NCBI GenBank assembly: GCA_937128785.1
Contig: CAKZMS010000205.1
Coordinates: forward strand, 1-7,930
Origin: an uncultured Opitutaceae bacterium
Lineage (GTDB): Bacteria > Verrucomicrobiota > Verrucomicrobiia > Opitutales > Opitutaceae
Direction of reading: 5' to 3'
DNA length: 7,930 nt
Part shown: piece after piece, positions 1 to 6,147 of the stretch
How positions within the stretch are numbered: position 1 is the stretch's first letter
Layout: each line of letters begins with the position of its first letter
Position numbers and translations under genes: made by a program
Notes under the pieces: model-generated
Told to the model about the DNA's origin: nothing
Database searches by the model: none
The model's input: the letters and a program-made list of their open reading frames with translations, nothing else

Positions 1-903
1 CACCGTTGGGATGGCGAAGTAGATCGCGATCAGGCCCAGCCGCATGACGCGTCGCAGCATGATCGCTTCCGGCAGACTCAGCGCCGCCATCGCCATCATG
101 AACGCCAGGGCGGTTCCCAGCGGAATGCCCTTCTCAAACAGCACCACCGCAATCGGCACAATGGCCGCACAACTGCCATACATCGGCACACCGAGAAGCG
201 TGGCGATGGGCACGGAGAAGACTCCGGTCGCATTGATCAATCCGTGGATGGTGTCCTGCGGAACGTAGTTGTGGATGAAGGCGCCAATCCCGACTCCCAC
301 CAATACCCAGATCCAGATTTGCCGGATCACACTGGCCGACTCATCCCAGCCGTAACGCAGGCGGGTCCGCCACGTGTGCGTGATCTCATCGTCGTCAGTC
401 CGGGCAGATGAAATGATGTCCTGCTCCAAAAAATGCTCCAAGCCCAGCCGACCCAGGACCGCGCCGGCTATCGTGCCAATGATCAAACCGCTGGTCACAT
501 AGGCCACCGTGATGGGCAGGCCAAATTCACTCGCCATCAGGATCACCAGATACTCGTTGATGATCGGGGAGGTGATCAGAAAGGAGAACGTCACCCCCAA
601 CGGCACCCCGGCTTTGAGCAGACTGATAAAGATCGGGATCGAGGAACAAGAGCAGAACGGCGTGATCGCACCAAACAGGGCCGCGACAAAATTTCCTCCG
701 ATGCCGCCCCGCCCCATCCAACGACGGAGTTTGTGCTCCGGCAGCCACGTGCGCACCACCCCGATCACAAAGATCATCACCGCCAGGAGCAGGAAGATCT
801 TGATCGTGTCGTAGACGAAAAAGTTCACCGCTCCGCCGAGACGCGAATCCGCGCTCAGGCCGAGCCAGTCGTAAACGAGCAGATCACTGAACTTCAGCAG
901 CAC
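1..903 (-). CDS. Permease of the ArsP/YraQ family (DUF318, PF03773), 3' end cut by window
   Basis: Inner-membrane permease that probably exports a metal or metalloid. 301 codons are visible and the frame is still open at the window edge. Members usually run to about 320-350 residues, so only a short C-terminal tail should be missing. The signature [10 protein letters not shown] lies at residues 81-90 and is followed by [18 protein letters not shown] second, diverged copy of the same unit starts at [13 protein letters not shown] (238-250) and continues EKGIPLG, so the protein has the family's internal duplication. Cys84, Cys86 and Cys245 fall at equivalent places in the two halves. The start is GTG at 903, because an in-frame TAA lies four codons upstream (913-915) and AAGGG sits 6 bases before the GTG. 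The gene overlaps the end of the Cys-rich gene by 10 bases, which suggests translational coupling. Relatives include ArsP (organoarsenical efflux) and SO_0444-type Cu/Zn exporters. The substrate here cannot be read from the sequence. Confidence 0.9.
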   Translation of the reverse strand, partial: MLLKFSDLLVYDWLGLSADSRLGGAVNFFVYDTIKIFLLLAVMIFVIGVVRTWLPEHKLRRWMGRGGIGGNFVAALFGAITPFCSCSSIPIFISLLKAGVPLGVTFSFLITSPIINEYLVILMASEFGLPITVAYVTSGLIIGTIAGAVLGRLGLEHFLEQDIISSARTDDDEITHTWRTRLRYGWDESASVIRQIWIWVLVGVGIGAFIHNYVPQDTIHGLINATGVFSVPIATLLGVPMYGSCAAIVPIAVVLFEKGIPLGTALAFMMAMAALSLPEAIMLRRVMRLGLIAIYFAIPTV

Positions 904-1067
904 TTGCCGCCCTTACCGTCATTCCCGCCGCAGCAGGTGCCCTGCTCGGCCTTTTGCTCCGCCTTCTGCTTCATGGAGTTGTCCAGCTTCTGGACAATGC
1001 GGCCAAAGAAGCCGGGCTCCTTCTTTACGCTCTCGGACTGAGTCTGATTTTCGGTGGTGTTACTCAT
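894..1067 (-). CDS. Small Cys-rich protein with two CC pairs, candidate metal-binding partner
   Basis: A 57-residue protein that I cannot assign to a named family. The N-terminal 18 residues are polar. Residues 20-43 look like an amphipathic helix: Phe20, Phe21, Ile24, Val25, Leu28 and Met32 form one face and many Lys, Gln and Glu the other. The tail is Gly-rich and ends [13 protein letters not shown], giving cysteine pairs at 45-46 and 56-57, the last immediately before TGA. There is no signal peptide, so it is probably cytoplasmic, perhaps lying on the membrane through the helix. It sits between a metal-sensing ArsR gene and a permease gene and overlaps the latter by 10 bases. A metal or metalloid carrier for the permease is a reasonable inference. 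The start is ATG at 1067, with no Shine-Dalgarno. An in-frame ATG at 1121 would add 18 residues and cannot be excluded. Confidence 0.75.
   Translation of the reverse strand: MSNTTENQTQSESVKKEPGFFGRIVQKLDNSMKQKAEQKAEQGTCCGGNDGKGGKCC
910..914 (-). promoter_or_regulatory. Shine-Dalgarno of the permease gene
   Basis: AAGGG on the minus strand, 6 bases upstream of the GTG at 903 and inside the last codons of the Cys-rich gene. It decides the permease start: the in-frame TAA at 913-915 rules out anything upstream, and the first ATG downstream would remove part of the first membrane helix. Confidence 0.6.
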
Positions 1068-1094
1068 GATGTTTGAGGGGACGATGATTGAGGG
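1068..1094. repeat. Tandem 12-base direct repeat in the ArsR/Cys-rich gene spacer
   Basis: GATGTTTGAGGG (1068-1079) and GATGATTGAGGG (1083-1094) on the plus strand match at 11 of 12 positions with a 15-base period. They occupy the spacer directly before the ATG of the Cys-rich gene, in the place where a ribosome binding site would be expected. The function is unknown. If the alternative start at 1121 were used, the repeat would encode a PS-x-I repetition. Confidence 0.45.
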
Positions 1095-1129
1095 AAATAA
1101 TGAGTGCGGATGGGGTGGCATCCTGAAGT

Positions 1130-1516
1130 TCAACAACAGGTCGAGGTTTGTTGAGCCAGCAGCGCAGACGAGCAGCCGGAAGGTTCCGCGCGCAGCCGTT
1201 CGATCACGCCTGCCCGCTTTTGGAGATCCTGCCCGAAACAGAGCTCTTCGGCCGCGCAGTCCTGCAAGCACTTAAGATTCTCGGTCAGCAGCTCACCGTC
1301 GGGATCGGCCAAACGATAGACCATCCATTGCGCCTGACGCTCCCCCTCCACGACGCCTAGCTCTTTCATGTAGCGCAGCTGCTTGGACATCTTCACCTGA
1401 TCGCAATCCAGGATCTCGACGAGATGACACACACACAGCGGCCCCTCTTGAAGCAGGTTCAGGATACGCAATCGTAGCTCATCGCTCAGGCATTTGTAGA
1501 CTTGGACTACGTTCAC
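1130..1516 (-). CDS. ArsR/SmtB-family metalloregulatory repressor
   Basis: Winged-helix repressor that releases its operator when a metal or metalloid binds. With the GTG start at 1516 it has 128 residues. It opens NVVQVYKCLSDELRLRIL, as relatives do. It then carries the α3-region metal site PLCVC (Cys28, Cys30) with an extra Cys38, the recognition helix DQVKMSKQLRYMKELG (39-54) and the wing hairpin ending WMVYRL. The C-terminal part holds KCLQDC (Cys83, Cys87), Cys93, Cys115 and a terminal CC (127-128), ten cysteines in all counting Cys9. CVC with nearby thiols is the As(III)/Sb(III)-type site of ArsR proteins, though other soft metals are possible. An upstream ATG at 1564 would add 16 residues, but these overlap the promoter-like AT-rich dyad and are not family-like. 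No good Shine-Dalgarno is visible. The gene is first in an operon with the Cys-rich protein and permease and is probably autoregulated. Confidence 0.9.
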   Translation of the reverse strand: MNVVQVYKCLSDELRLRILNLLQEGPLCVCHLVEILDCDQVKMSKQLRYMKELGVVEGERQAQWMVYRLADPDGELLTENLKCLQDCAAEELCFGQDLQKRAGVIERLRAEPSGCSSALLAQQTSTCC

Positions 1517-1523
1517 GTCTTCG

Positions 1524-1568
1524 AATAATCCATAATATGCATATGCAGTAAAGAGTAATTGCATTTTA
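1524..1568 (-). promoter_or_regulatory. Candidate promoter/operator of the ArsR operon
   Basis: An AT-rich patch in GC-rich surroundings. A perfect 10-base palindrome ATATGCATAT (1535-1544) overlaps a second one, GCATATGC (1539-1546). The hexamer TATTAT (1532-1537, minus strand) resembles a -10 box at 5 of 6 bases and overlaps the palindrome, which is where an ArsR repressor would block polymerase. A second -10-like TAAAAT lies at 1563-1568. Neither has a convincing -35 at the right distance, so the exact promoter is undecided. Confidence 0.4.
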
Positions 1569-1627
1569 CGGCATATTTAGACCTACCACAGCCGCCGGAA
1601 CAGACCACACCCCGCCACCCTAACGGA

Positions 1628-1804
1628 CTACCTAAGTTTCACCTGCCAAGTCAGATAGGCTGCAAGGCCACCACCCAAAATGAGGGCAACGACCCCGGGA
1701 TCACCACCCGACGCCATAACCGAAAGACCGGCAATGAGGCTGCCAACGGCAAGCCCCAACCGTCGAATATCGCCCAGGGAGGGAATAGGATCATTGGACA
1801 TCAT
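1628..1804 (-). CDS. Small two-helix membrane protein (hypothetical)
   Basis: A 58-codon frame that starts with two ATG codons (1804 and 1801) and ends in TAG. I do not recognise a family. After a polar start (SNDPIPSLGDIRR) come two hydrophobic segments. The first runs from LGLAVGSLIAGLSVMA at about residues 16-31, the second from PGVVALILGGGLAAYLTW at about 36-53. They are joined by the short loop SGGD. Basic residues flank the pair (Arg14, Arg15; Lys56, Arg58), so by the positive-inside rule both ends would be cytoplasmic, forming a hairpin. It lies 161 bases after the RND gene and 111 bases before the ArsR start, on the same strand. It has no Shine-Dalgarno, like most genes here. It could be the last gene of the efflux operon or independent. 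The organised hydrophobicity and charge pattern favour a real gene, but its short length leaves doubt. Confidence 0.5.
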   Translation of the reverse strand: MMSNDPIPSLGDIRRLGLAVGSLIAGLSVMASGGDPGVVALILGGGLAAYLTWQVKLR

Positions 1805-1965
1805 AACGCAGAGAAGTGAGACAGGGAGGACAGGACTCAGCGCGAAAGCGCCGGGTCAAAAGGCCCATCATTTCACATCCTAACGTCGGCTCATATTACA
1901 ATGATCCCCAGTGATTCCGTTGATGCACATAGGAGGCGAAGCGGACCGTTCCACCCCCCGGTTTT
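1805..1965. other. Spacer between the RND gene and the small membrane ORF
   Basis: 161 bases without a supportable gene. Two weak hairpins are present, GCGC-GAAA-GCGC (1840-1851) and GGGTC-AAAA-GGCCC (1853-1866). Neither is followed by a T-run in either direction, so I do not call a terminator. A 16-codon ATG frame (1930 to 1880, minus) has no supporting signal. Confidence 0.5.
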
Positions 1966-4900
1966 CTACTCTTTCGGCACGCGGAAGATGACCGAATAGA
2001 TCACCGGCAGGATCAACATCGTGAGCACTGAGCCGACCACCAGTCCGAAGATGATGGTGATGGCCATGGCGATGAAGAACGCATCGCCAAACAACGGGAT
2101 CATGCCCAACGCGGTCGTCGCCGCGGCCATCGCGACCGGCCGCAGGCGACTGGTGCCGGAGTTCAGGATCGCTTCCAGTGGGGCTACGCCGTCGTCGTTT
2201 TGCGTGTTGATCTCGTCGATCAATACAATCGCGTTTTTGATCATCATACCGACCAGACTCAGGAAACCGAGAATGGCCATGAAGTTGAACGGCTCGTCGA
2301 ACAGGAGTAGTCCAGCCGTCACTCCGATAATGATCAAGGGAACGCAAAGCCAAATCACCAGCGGTTGGCGCAGCGAGTTGAAGAGAATAATCGTGAGCAG
2401 GATCATGCCGCCGATAAAGGGCGGAATCTTCTCGGCCAAGGAGGCGGTAGCTTCACCGGAGTCCTCATACTCTCCGCCCCACTCCAGGCGGTAACCGTCC
2501 GGTAACTCGATGGCCTCGATAGGGCCGCGAATCGATTCCAGCAGGGCTGCCGCATTATTGGAGGCCGAGTCGGCAAAGATCGAATAGGAACGACGCCGAT
2601 CTTCCCGGATGATGATCTCATCTTCGAAAACCGTTTCCGTGGCATCCACGATTTGGGCCAAGGACACATTGCGTCCCGCGACCGGACTCCAGATCTGGAG
2701 ATTGGCGATACTGGCGACATCGGAGTTTTCGTCCAACGGCGCTTTGAGGATGATAGGCAGAATCAGATCGTCTTCGCGAAACACGCCGACCGTCAGACCG
2801 GCAAAGCCCTGGCGCAGGGTCTGGGCGATATCGCCCTTGTCGATGCCGAGCAGGCTGGCCTGCTCCTCCAGCACCTGCGGTCGCACAACTTTCACCCGCT
2901 GCCGCCACTCGTTGGTGATGGCCTTGGCATCGGGCTGGGCCTCGATGATGGCTTGAGCCTGATTACCCAGGTAGCGTAAGACGTCCGGATCTTCGCCGAG
3001 GAAACGGGGTTCAATTTTGCCCTTCGAACCCGGTCCGAGCTCAAAGCGATAGGCATAGATCTGAGCATCGGTGAACAGGTCCTGAAACTCATTATCGATC
3101 CGATGGATCAGTTCGTCCGTGCGTTCACCATCTTTGATATCGACGAGGAAATGGGCGAAGGCTGAGTTCGGTTTCTCCGGCGCATAGGTCAGGAGGAAAC
3201 GCAGACCGCCCTTGCCCACCATGGTGGAGACATTGCCGCTGACTTCATCGTCTATCAGCATCTTTTCGAGCCGGGTGGCTTCCGCCGCGGTCTTCTCCAG
3301 GTGGGTGCCCTGCGGCAGCCACATATCGACCATGATCTGGGGGCGCGTGGACGGTGGGAAGAAACCGCTCTTCACAAAACCGAATCCCCAGACCGCCACG
3401 CCAAACACTGCGACGACCAACGCCAGCGTGATACCGCGACGGCGAATACACAACGCCAGGAATCCACGATAGGCTCGGTAGAACCCGGTGTCATAGGGAT
3501 CCTTCTGTTCGGCGCCTTCGGGCAGTTTGGCCGGGCGCTTGAGGACCATCACACCTAACAACGGCGTGATCGTGACCGCCGTCACCCAGCTCAGGGACAG
3601 CGAAACGAGAATGACTTGATAGAGCGAACGGCAGAACTCGCCGGTGCTGTCCTGCGAGGTGCCGATGGCGGCAAATGCCATGATGGCGATGGCGGTCGCC
3701 CCCAACAACGGGATCGCCGTTTTGCTGACCACGGCGATGGCCGCATCCTTGGGCTCTTCGCCCTTCTGAACGCGCCCCAGCATGCCATCGACGACCCCGA
3801 TCGCATTATCCACCCGCATGCCCAGAGCGATGATCAGGGCGCCCAGCGAAATGCGTTCAAGCGCGACTCCCATCGGGTTGAGGAAAATAAAGGATCCCAA
3901 AATCGTGACCACGAGGATGAACCCGATGAGGAGACCACTGCGCAGGCCCATGAAGAGCAGTAGCACCACAATCACAATCGCGACCGCCTGGACCAGGCTC
4001 ACGATGAAATTGTTGATGGCCTCAGTGACGGCCTGCGACTGCACCGAGATCACGCCAATTTCCATGCCGAGAGGGATGTTTCTCTGCAGCTCGGCCCCGC
4101 GCTTCTGGAGCGCTGCTCCCATGGTGACCACGTTGCCGCCCGACTTCGTGGAAATGCCCATGGCAATGCCACGGTTACCGTTGAAGCGCACGACCTCTTT
4201 CTGTGGTTCCGTAAATCCACGCCGTACCGTCGCGATGTCGCGCAGGCGGATCTGCTCATTGCCCGCGCTGATCTGGATGGACTGGATATCTTCGAGCGAG
4301 TCCACCTCCCCTGTCGGATTCAGCGCAATAAATTCGGTGCCAATCTGCACGCGGCCTGAGTCGTGCACCACATTGCGACGTTGCAGTTCCTGAATCACCG
4401 CCGCGGCCGGCACGCCGATCTGCGCCATCCGCTCACGGTTGAGCTCAACGTAGATGGCTTCGGGATTCTCCCCTAATACATCAATTTTGGCGACATCCTC
4501 GACCAACAACAACTCGGTGCGGAGATCATCCATGACGTCCTTGAGCTCCGCGTAGGTATACTCCGCGCCGTAGAGCACCACAAACACGCCGTAGACGTCA
4601 CCGTAGTCATCGATGACCATCGAAGGCTGGGCTCCCGGCGGGAGCCGGTTTTGCACGTCACCCACCTTGCGACGCAGCTCATCCCAAACCTGCGGTAAGG
4701 TCGCCTTGTCATACTTGTCCTGGATGGTGACCGTAACGGTGGAGAGACCGCGTTCGGATCGGGATACGACCTGGTCGATCTGACCGAGTTTCTGAGCCGC
4801 CTGTTCGATCTCGTCGGTGACCTCCTGCTCCACCTCGATCGCCGAGGCGCCCGGATAGGGCGTGATGATCAAGGCGTCCTTGATGGTAAATTCCGGATCC

Positions 4901-5007
4901 TCCAGCCGGCTCATGCCGTTGTAGGAACTGATGCCCATCCCAATCATGAGTACCGTGATCACCAACGTGACCACGCGGTTGTTGATGAAGTATTCGACGA
5001 ACTTCAT
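1966..5007 (-). CDS. RND efflux transporter, inner-membrane proton-driven pump (AcrB-like, HAE1 type)
   Basis: A 1013-residue trimer-forming pump subunit that uses the proton gradient to drive substrate into the outer-membrane duct. TM1 is near residues 11-29, followed by the first porter/docking region (about 30-330), TM2-6 (about 333-490), TM7 (about 525-545), the second periplasmic region (about 548-860) and TM8-12 (about 863-1008). Relay residues aligned with AcrB are Asp400 (D407), Asn401 (D408), Lys924 in MIKNAIVLID (K940) and Arg954 in SRLRP (R971). Ala961 replaces T978, as in relatives with a single-Asp relay. TM4 reads GMRVDNAIGVVDG, whereas the subfamily usually has GMLVDNAIVV. Arg398 and Gly404 are therefore odd. 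The start is 9 bases after the adaptor stop, without a good Shine-Dalgarno, so translation is probably coupled. The substrate is unknown. HAE1-type pumps move drugs, dyes and detergents, while heavy-metal (CusA-type) pumps are longer and have different motifs. Confidence 0.95.
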   Translation of the reverse strand: MKFVEYFINNRVVTLVITVLMIGMGISSYNGMSRLEDPEFTIKDALIITPYPGASAIEVEQEVTDEIEQAAQKLGQIDQVVSRSERGLSTVTVTIQDKYDKATLPQVWDELRRKVGDVQNRLPPGAQPSMVIDDYGDVYGVFVVLYGAEYTYAELKDVMDDLRTELLLVEDVAKIDVLGENPEAIYVELNRERMAQIGVPAAAVIQELQRRNVVHDSGRVQIGTEFIALNPTGEVDSLEDIQSIQISAGNEQIRLRDIATVRRGFTEPQKEVVRFNGNRGIAMGISTKSGGNVVTMGAALQKRGAELQRNIPLGMEIGVISVQSQAVTEAINNFIVSLVQAVAIVIVVLLLFMGLRSGLLIGFILVVTILGSFIFLNPMGVALERISLGALIIALGMRVDNAIGVVDGMLGRVQKGEEPKDAAIAVVSKTAIPLLGATAIAIMAFAAIGTSQDSTGEFCRSLYQVILVSLSLSWVTAVTITPLLGVMVLKRPAKLPEGAEQKDPYDTGFYRAYRGFLALCIRRRGITLALVVAVFGVAVWGFGFVKSGFFPPSTRPQIMVDMWLPQGTHLEKTAAEATRLEKMLIDDEVSGNVSTMVGKGGLRFLLTYAPEKPNSAFAHFLVDIKDGERTDELIHRIDNEFQDLFTDAQIYAYRFELGPGSKGKIEPRFLGEDPDVLRYLGNQAQAIIEAQPDAKAITNEWRQRVKVVRPQVLEEQASLLGIDKGDIAQTLRQGFAGLTVGVFREDDLILPIILKAPLDENSDVASIANLQIWSPVAGRNVSLAQIVDATETVFEDEIIIREDRRRSYSIFADSASNNAAALLESIRGPIEAIELPDGYRLEWGGEYEDSGEATASLAEKIPPFIGGMILLTIILFNSLRQPLVIWLCVPLIIIGVTAGLLLFDEPFNFMAILGFLSLVGMMIKNAIVLIDEINTQNDDGVAPLEAILNSGTSRLRPVAMAAATTALGMIPLFGDAFFIAMAITIIFGLVVGSVLTMLILPVIYSVIFRVPKE

Positions 5008-5016
5008 GAGGCGCGA

Positions 5017-6123
5017 TCAGAGCTCGAATTTGCGAACCTGCATGCCTTCACGCAGATGAATGATACCCGAGACCGCCACGAGGTCTCCCTCGGTGAGAGC
5101 GTCGGCTTCGATTTCCATCTGATCTCCGGACACGCGGCCCACGGTCACGTGCACCTTCGAAACCGTTTTGGATTCGGGATCAATTTCCCAGAGAAACGGC
5201 TTGGCATCGGCCTGACCCGCCACTGCGTGACTCGGCACTTCAAAACGAGTCCCCTGCGGCAGCACCAAGGCCGTGGCGTCAGCTTGGAGACGGGCCGTCA
5301 TCCCGGGTAGCACGTTGAGATTTTTGGGCGGATCAAAGGCGAGGGTAACCGCAAAGGTGCGGGTCGTCGGGTTGGCGGTCGTGGCAGCTTCCAGGACTTC
5401 CGCGGGAAACCCCTCGTCCGAGCCGGTGGTCAGGAACACGGTCGACTTGAAACGTTTGTTTTGAACATCCGGCGGGATGGTCGGATCGACCAGAACGGCC
5501 AAGGTTTCCGGGACATCGATGATGACCTTCAACCGGGAGATGTCGTGCACGATCATGATTTCCTGCTTGGCCTGCACGTTGACAAAATCGTCCACTAACA
5601 CGCGCGCCACCGCGCCGTCCAGAGGCGAGCGAAGCTCGGTATCTTGGAGGGCCTTCTCCGCCCGCTCGAAGGCCGAGTCGGCCACCTGCAGCTGGGCCAA
5701 GGCAACATCGAGACGTTGCTTGGAAGTTGCCTGCCGATCGTAGAGCGCTTGAGCACGTTCGGCCTCGGATTGGGCGGCTCTCAATTGGGCTTCAGCAGAA
5801 TCTTTGGCGGCTTGGAAATCACGTTTATCAAGGCGGGCCAAAATCTGGCCTTTCTTCACGTCGTCTCCTTCGTTCACCAGGACTTCCTGCAGCAGCCCCG
5901 GCACCTCAAACCCCATACTCGCCTCGCTGATGGCTTGAATTTGACCGGGCAATTCGATCGTGCGCTGCATTTGGCTGCCGCCCAACTCCATGAACTTCAC
6001 GGGACGAATGGTGGGCGGAGGCGCGACCTCTTCTTTCTTGCCGCAGCCGGTGAGTAACCATCCGGGAGATGAAACTGCGATCAAACAGCAGAGAGAGGGA
6101 AGAGTCAGACGTTTCGGAAACAT
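5017..6123 (-). CDS. RND efflux periplasmic adaptor (membrane fusion protein), lipoprotein
   Basis: A 368-residue adaptor linking the RND pump to the outer-membrane channel. It has a lipoprotein signal peptide with the lipobox LLTGC, lipidated Cys27, followed by GKKEE and a Pro linker. The first lipoyl half lies near residues 65-98 (GLLQEVLVNEGDDVKKGQILARLD). A Gln/Ala/Glu-rich α-helical hairpin spans about 100-163, and the second lipoyl half starts at ELRSPLDGAVARV (163-175). The β-barrel follows at about 196-285 with VLPGMTARL, then the membrane-proximal domain to the end. The length is typical of the HlyD/AcrA family. The ATG at 6123 gives a proper signal peptide. It lies 24 bases after the outer-membrane factor stop, and the upstream bases hold no Shine-Dalgarno. 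The short hairpin fits a pairing with TolC-type helices in the periplasm. Confidence 0.95.
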   Translation of the reverse strand: MFPKRLTLPSLCCLIAVSSPGWLLTGCGKKEEVAPPPTIRPVKFMELGGSQMQRTIELPGQIQAISEASMGFEVPGLLQEVLVNEGDDVKKGQILARLDKRDFQAAKDSAEAQLRAAQSEAERAQALYDRQATSKQRLDVALAQLQVADSAFERAEKALQDTELRSPLDGAVARVLVDDFVNVQAKQEIMIVHDISRLKVIIDVPETLAVLVDPTIPPDVQNKRFKSTVFLTTGSDEGFPAEVLEAATTANPTTRTFAVTLAFDPPKNLNVLPGMTARLQADATALVLPQGTRFEVPSHAVAGQADAKPFLWEIDPESKTVSKVHVTVGRVSGDQMEIEADALTEGDLVAVSGIIHLREGMQVRKFEL

Positions 6124-6147
6124 AGGCGGGAAGGGACGAAAGTCGGA

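Noticed and set aside
433..1041. Plus-strand open frame of 202 codons
   Set aside because: It lies antisense to the permease and the Cys-rich gene. Its product is rich in Arg, His, Asp and Gln with no domain, typical of a shadow frame in GC-rich DNA.
1559..1819. Plus-strand frame of 86 codons in the inter-operon gap, possibly divergent from arsR
   Set aside because: The product is polar and low in hydrophobics with no motif. The opposite strand has the more protein-like hairpin frame at 1628-1804.
1840..1866. Hairpins GCGC-GAAA-GCGC and GGGTC-AAAA-GGCCC as a terminator of the efflux operon
   Set aside because: Stems of 4 and 5 pairs (one a wobble, and a mismatch when read on the minus strand) and no following T-run.
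1880..1930. 16-codon minus-strand ATG frame after the RND gene
   Set aside because: Too short, no ribosome binding site and no sequence feature to support it.
3782..4393. Plus-strand open frame of 203 codons
   Set aside because: Antisense to a well-conserved part of the RND gene. Its composition is Met/Arg/Ser/Thr-biased with no recognisable motif.
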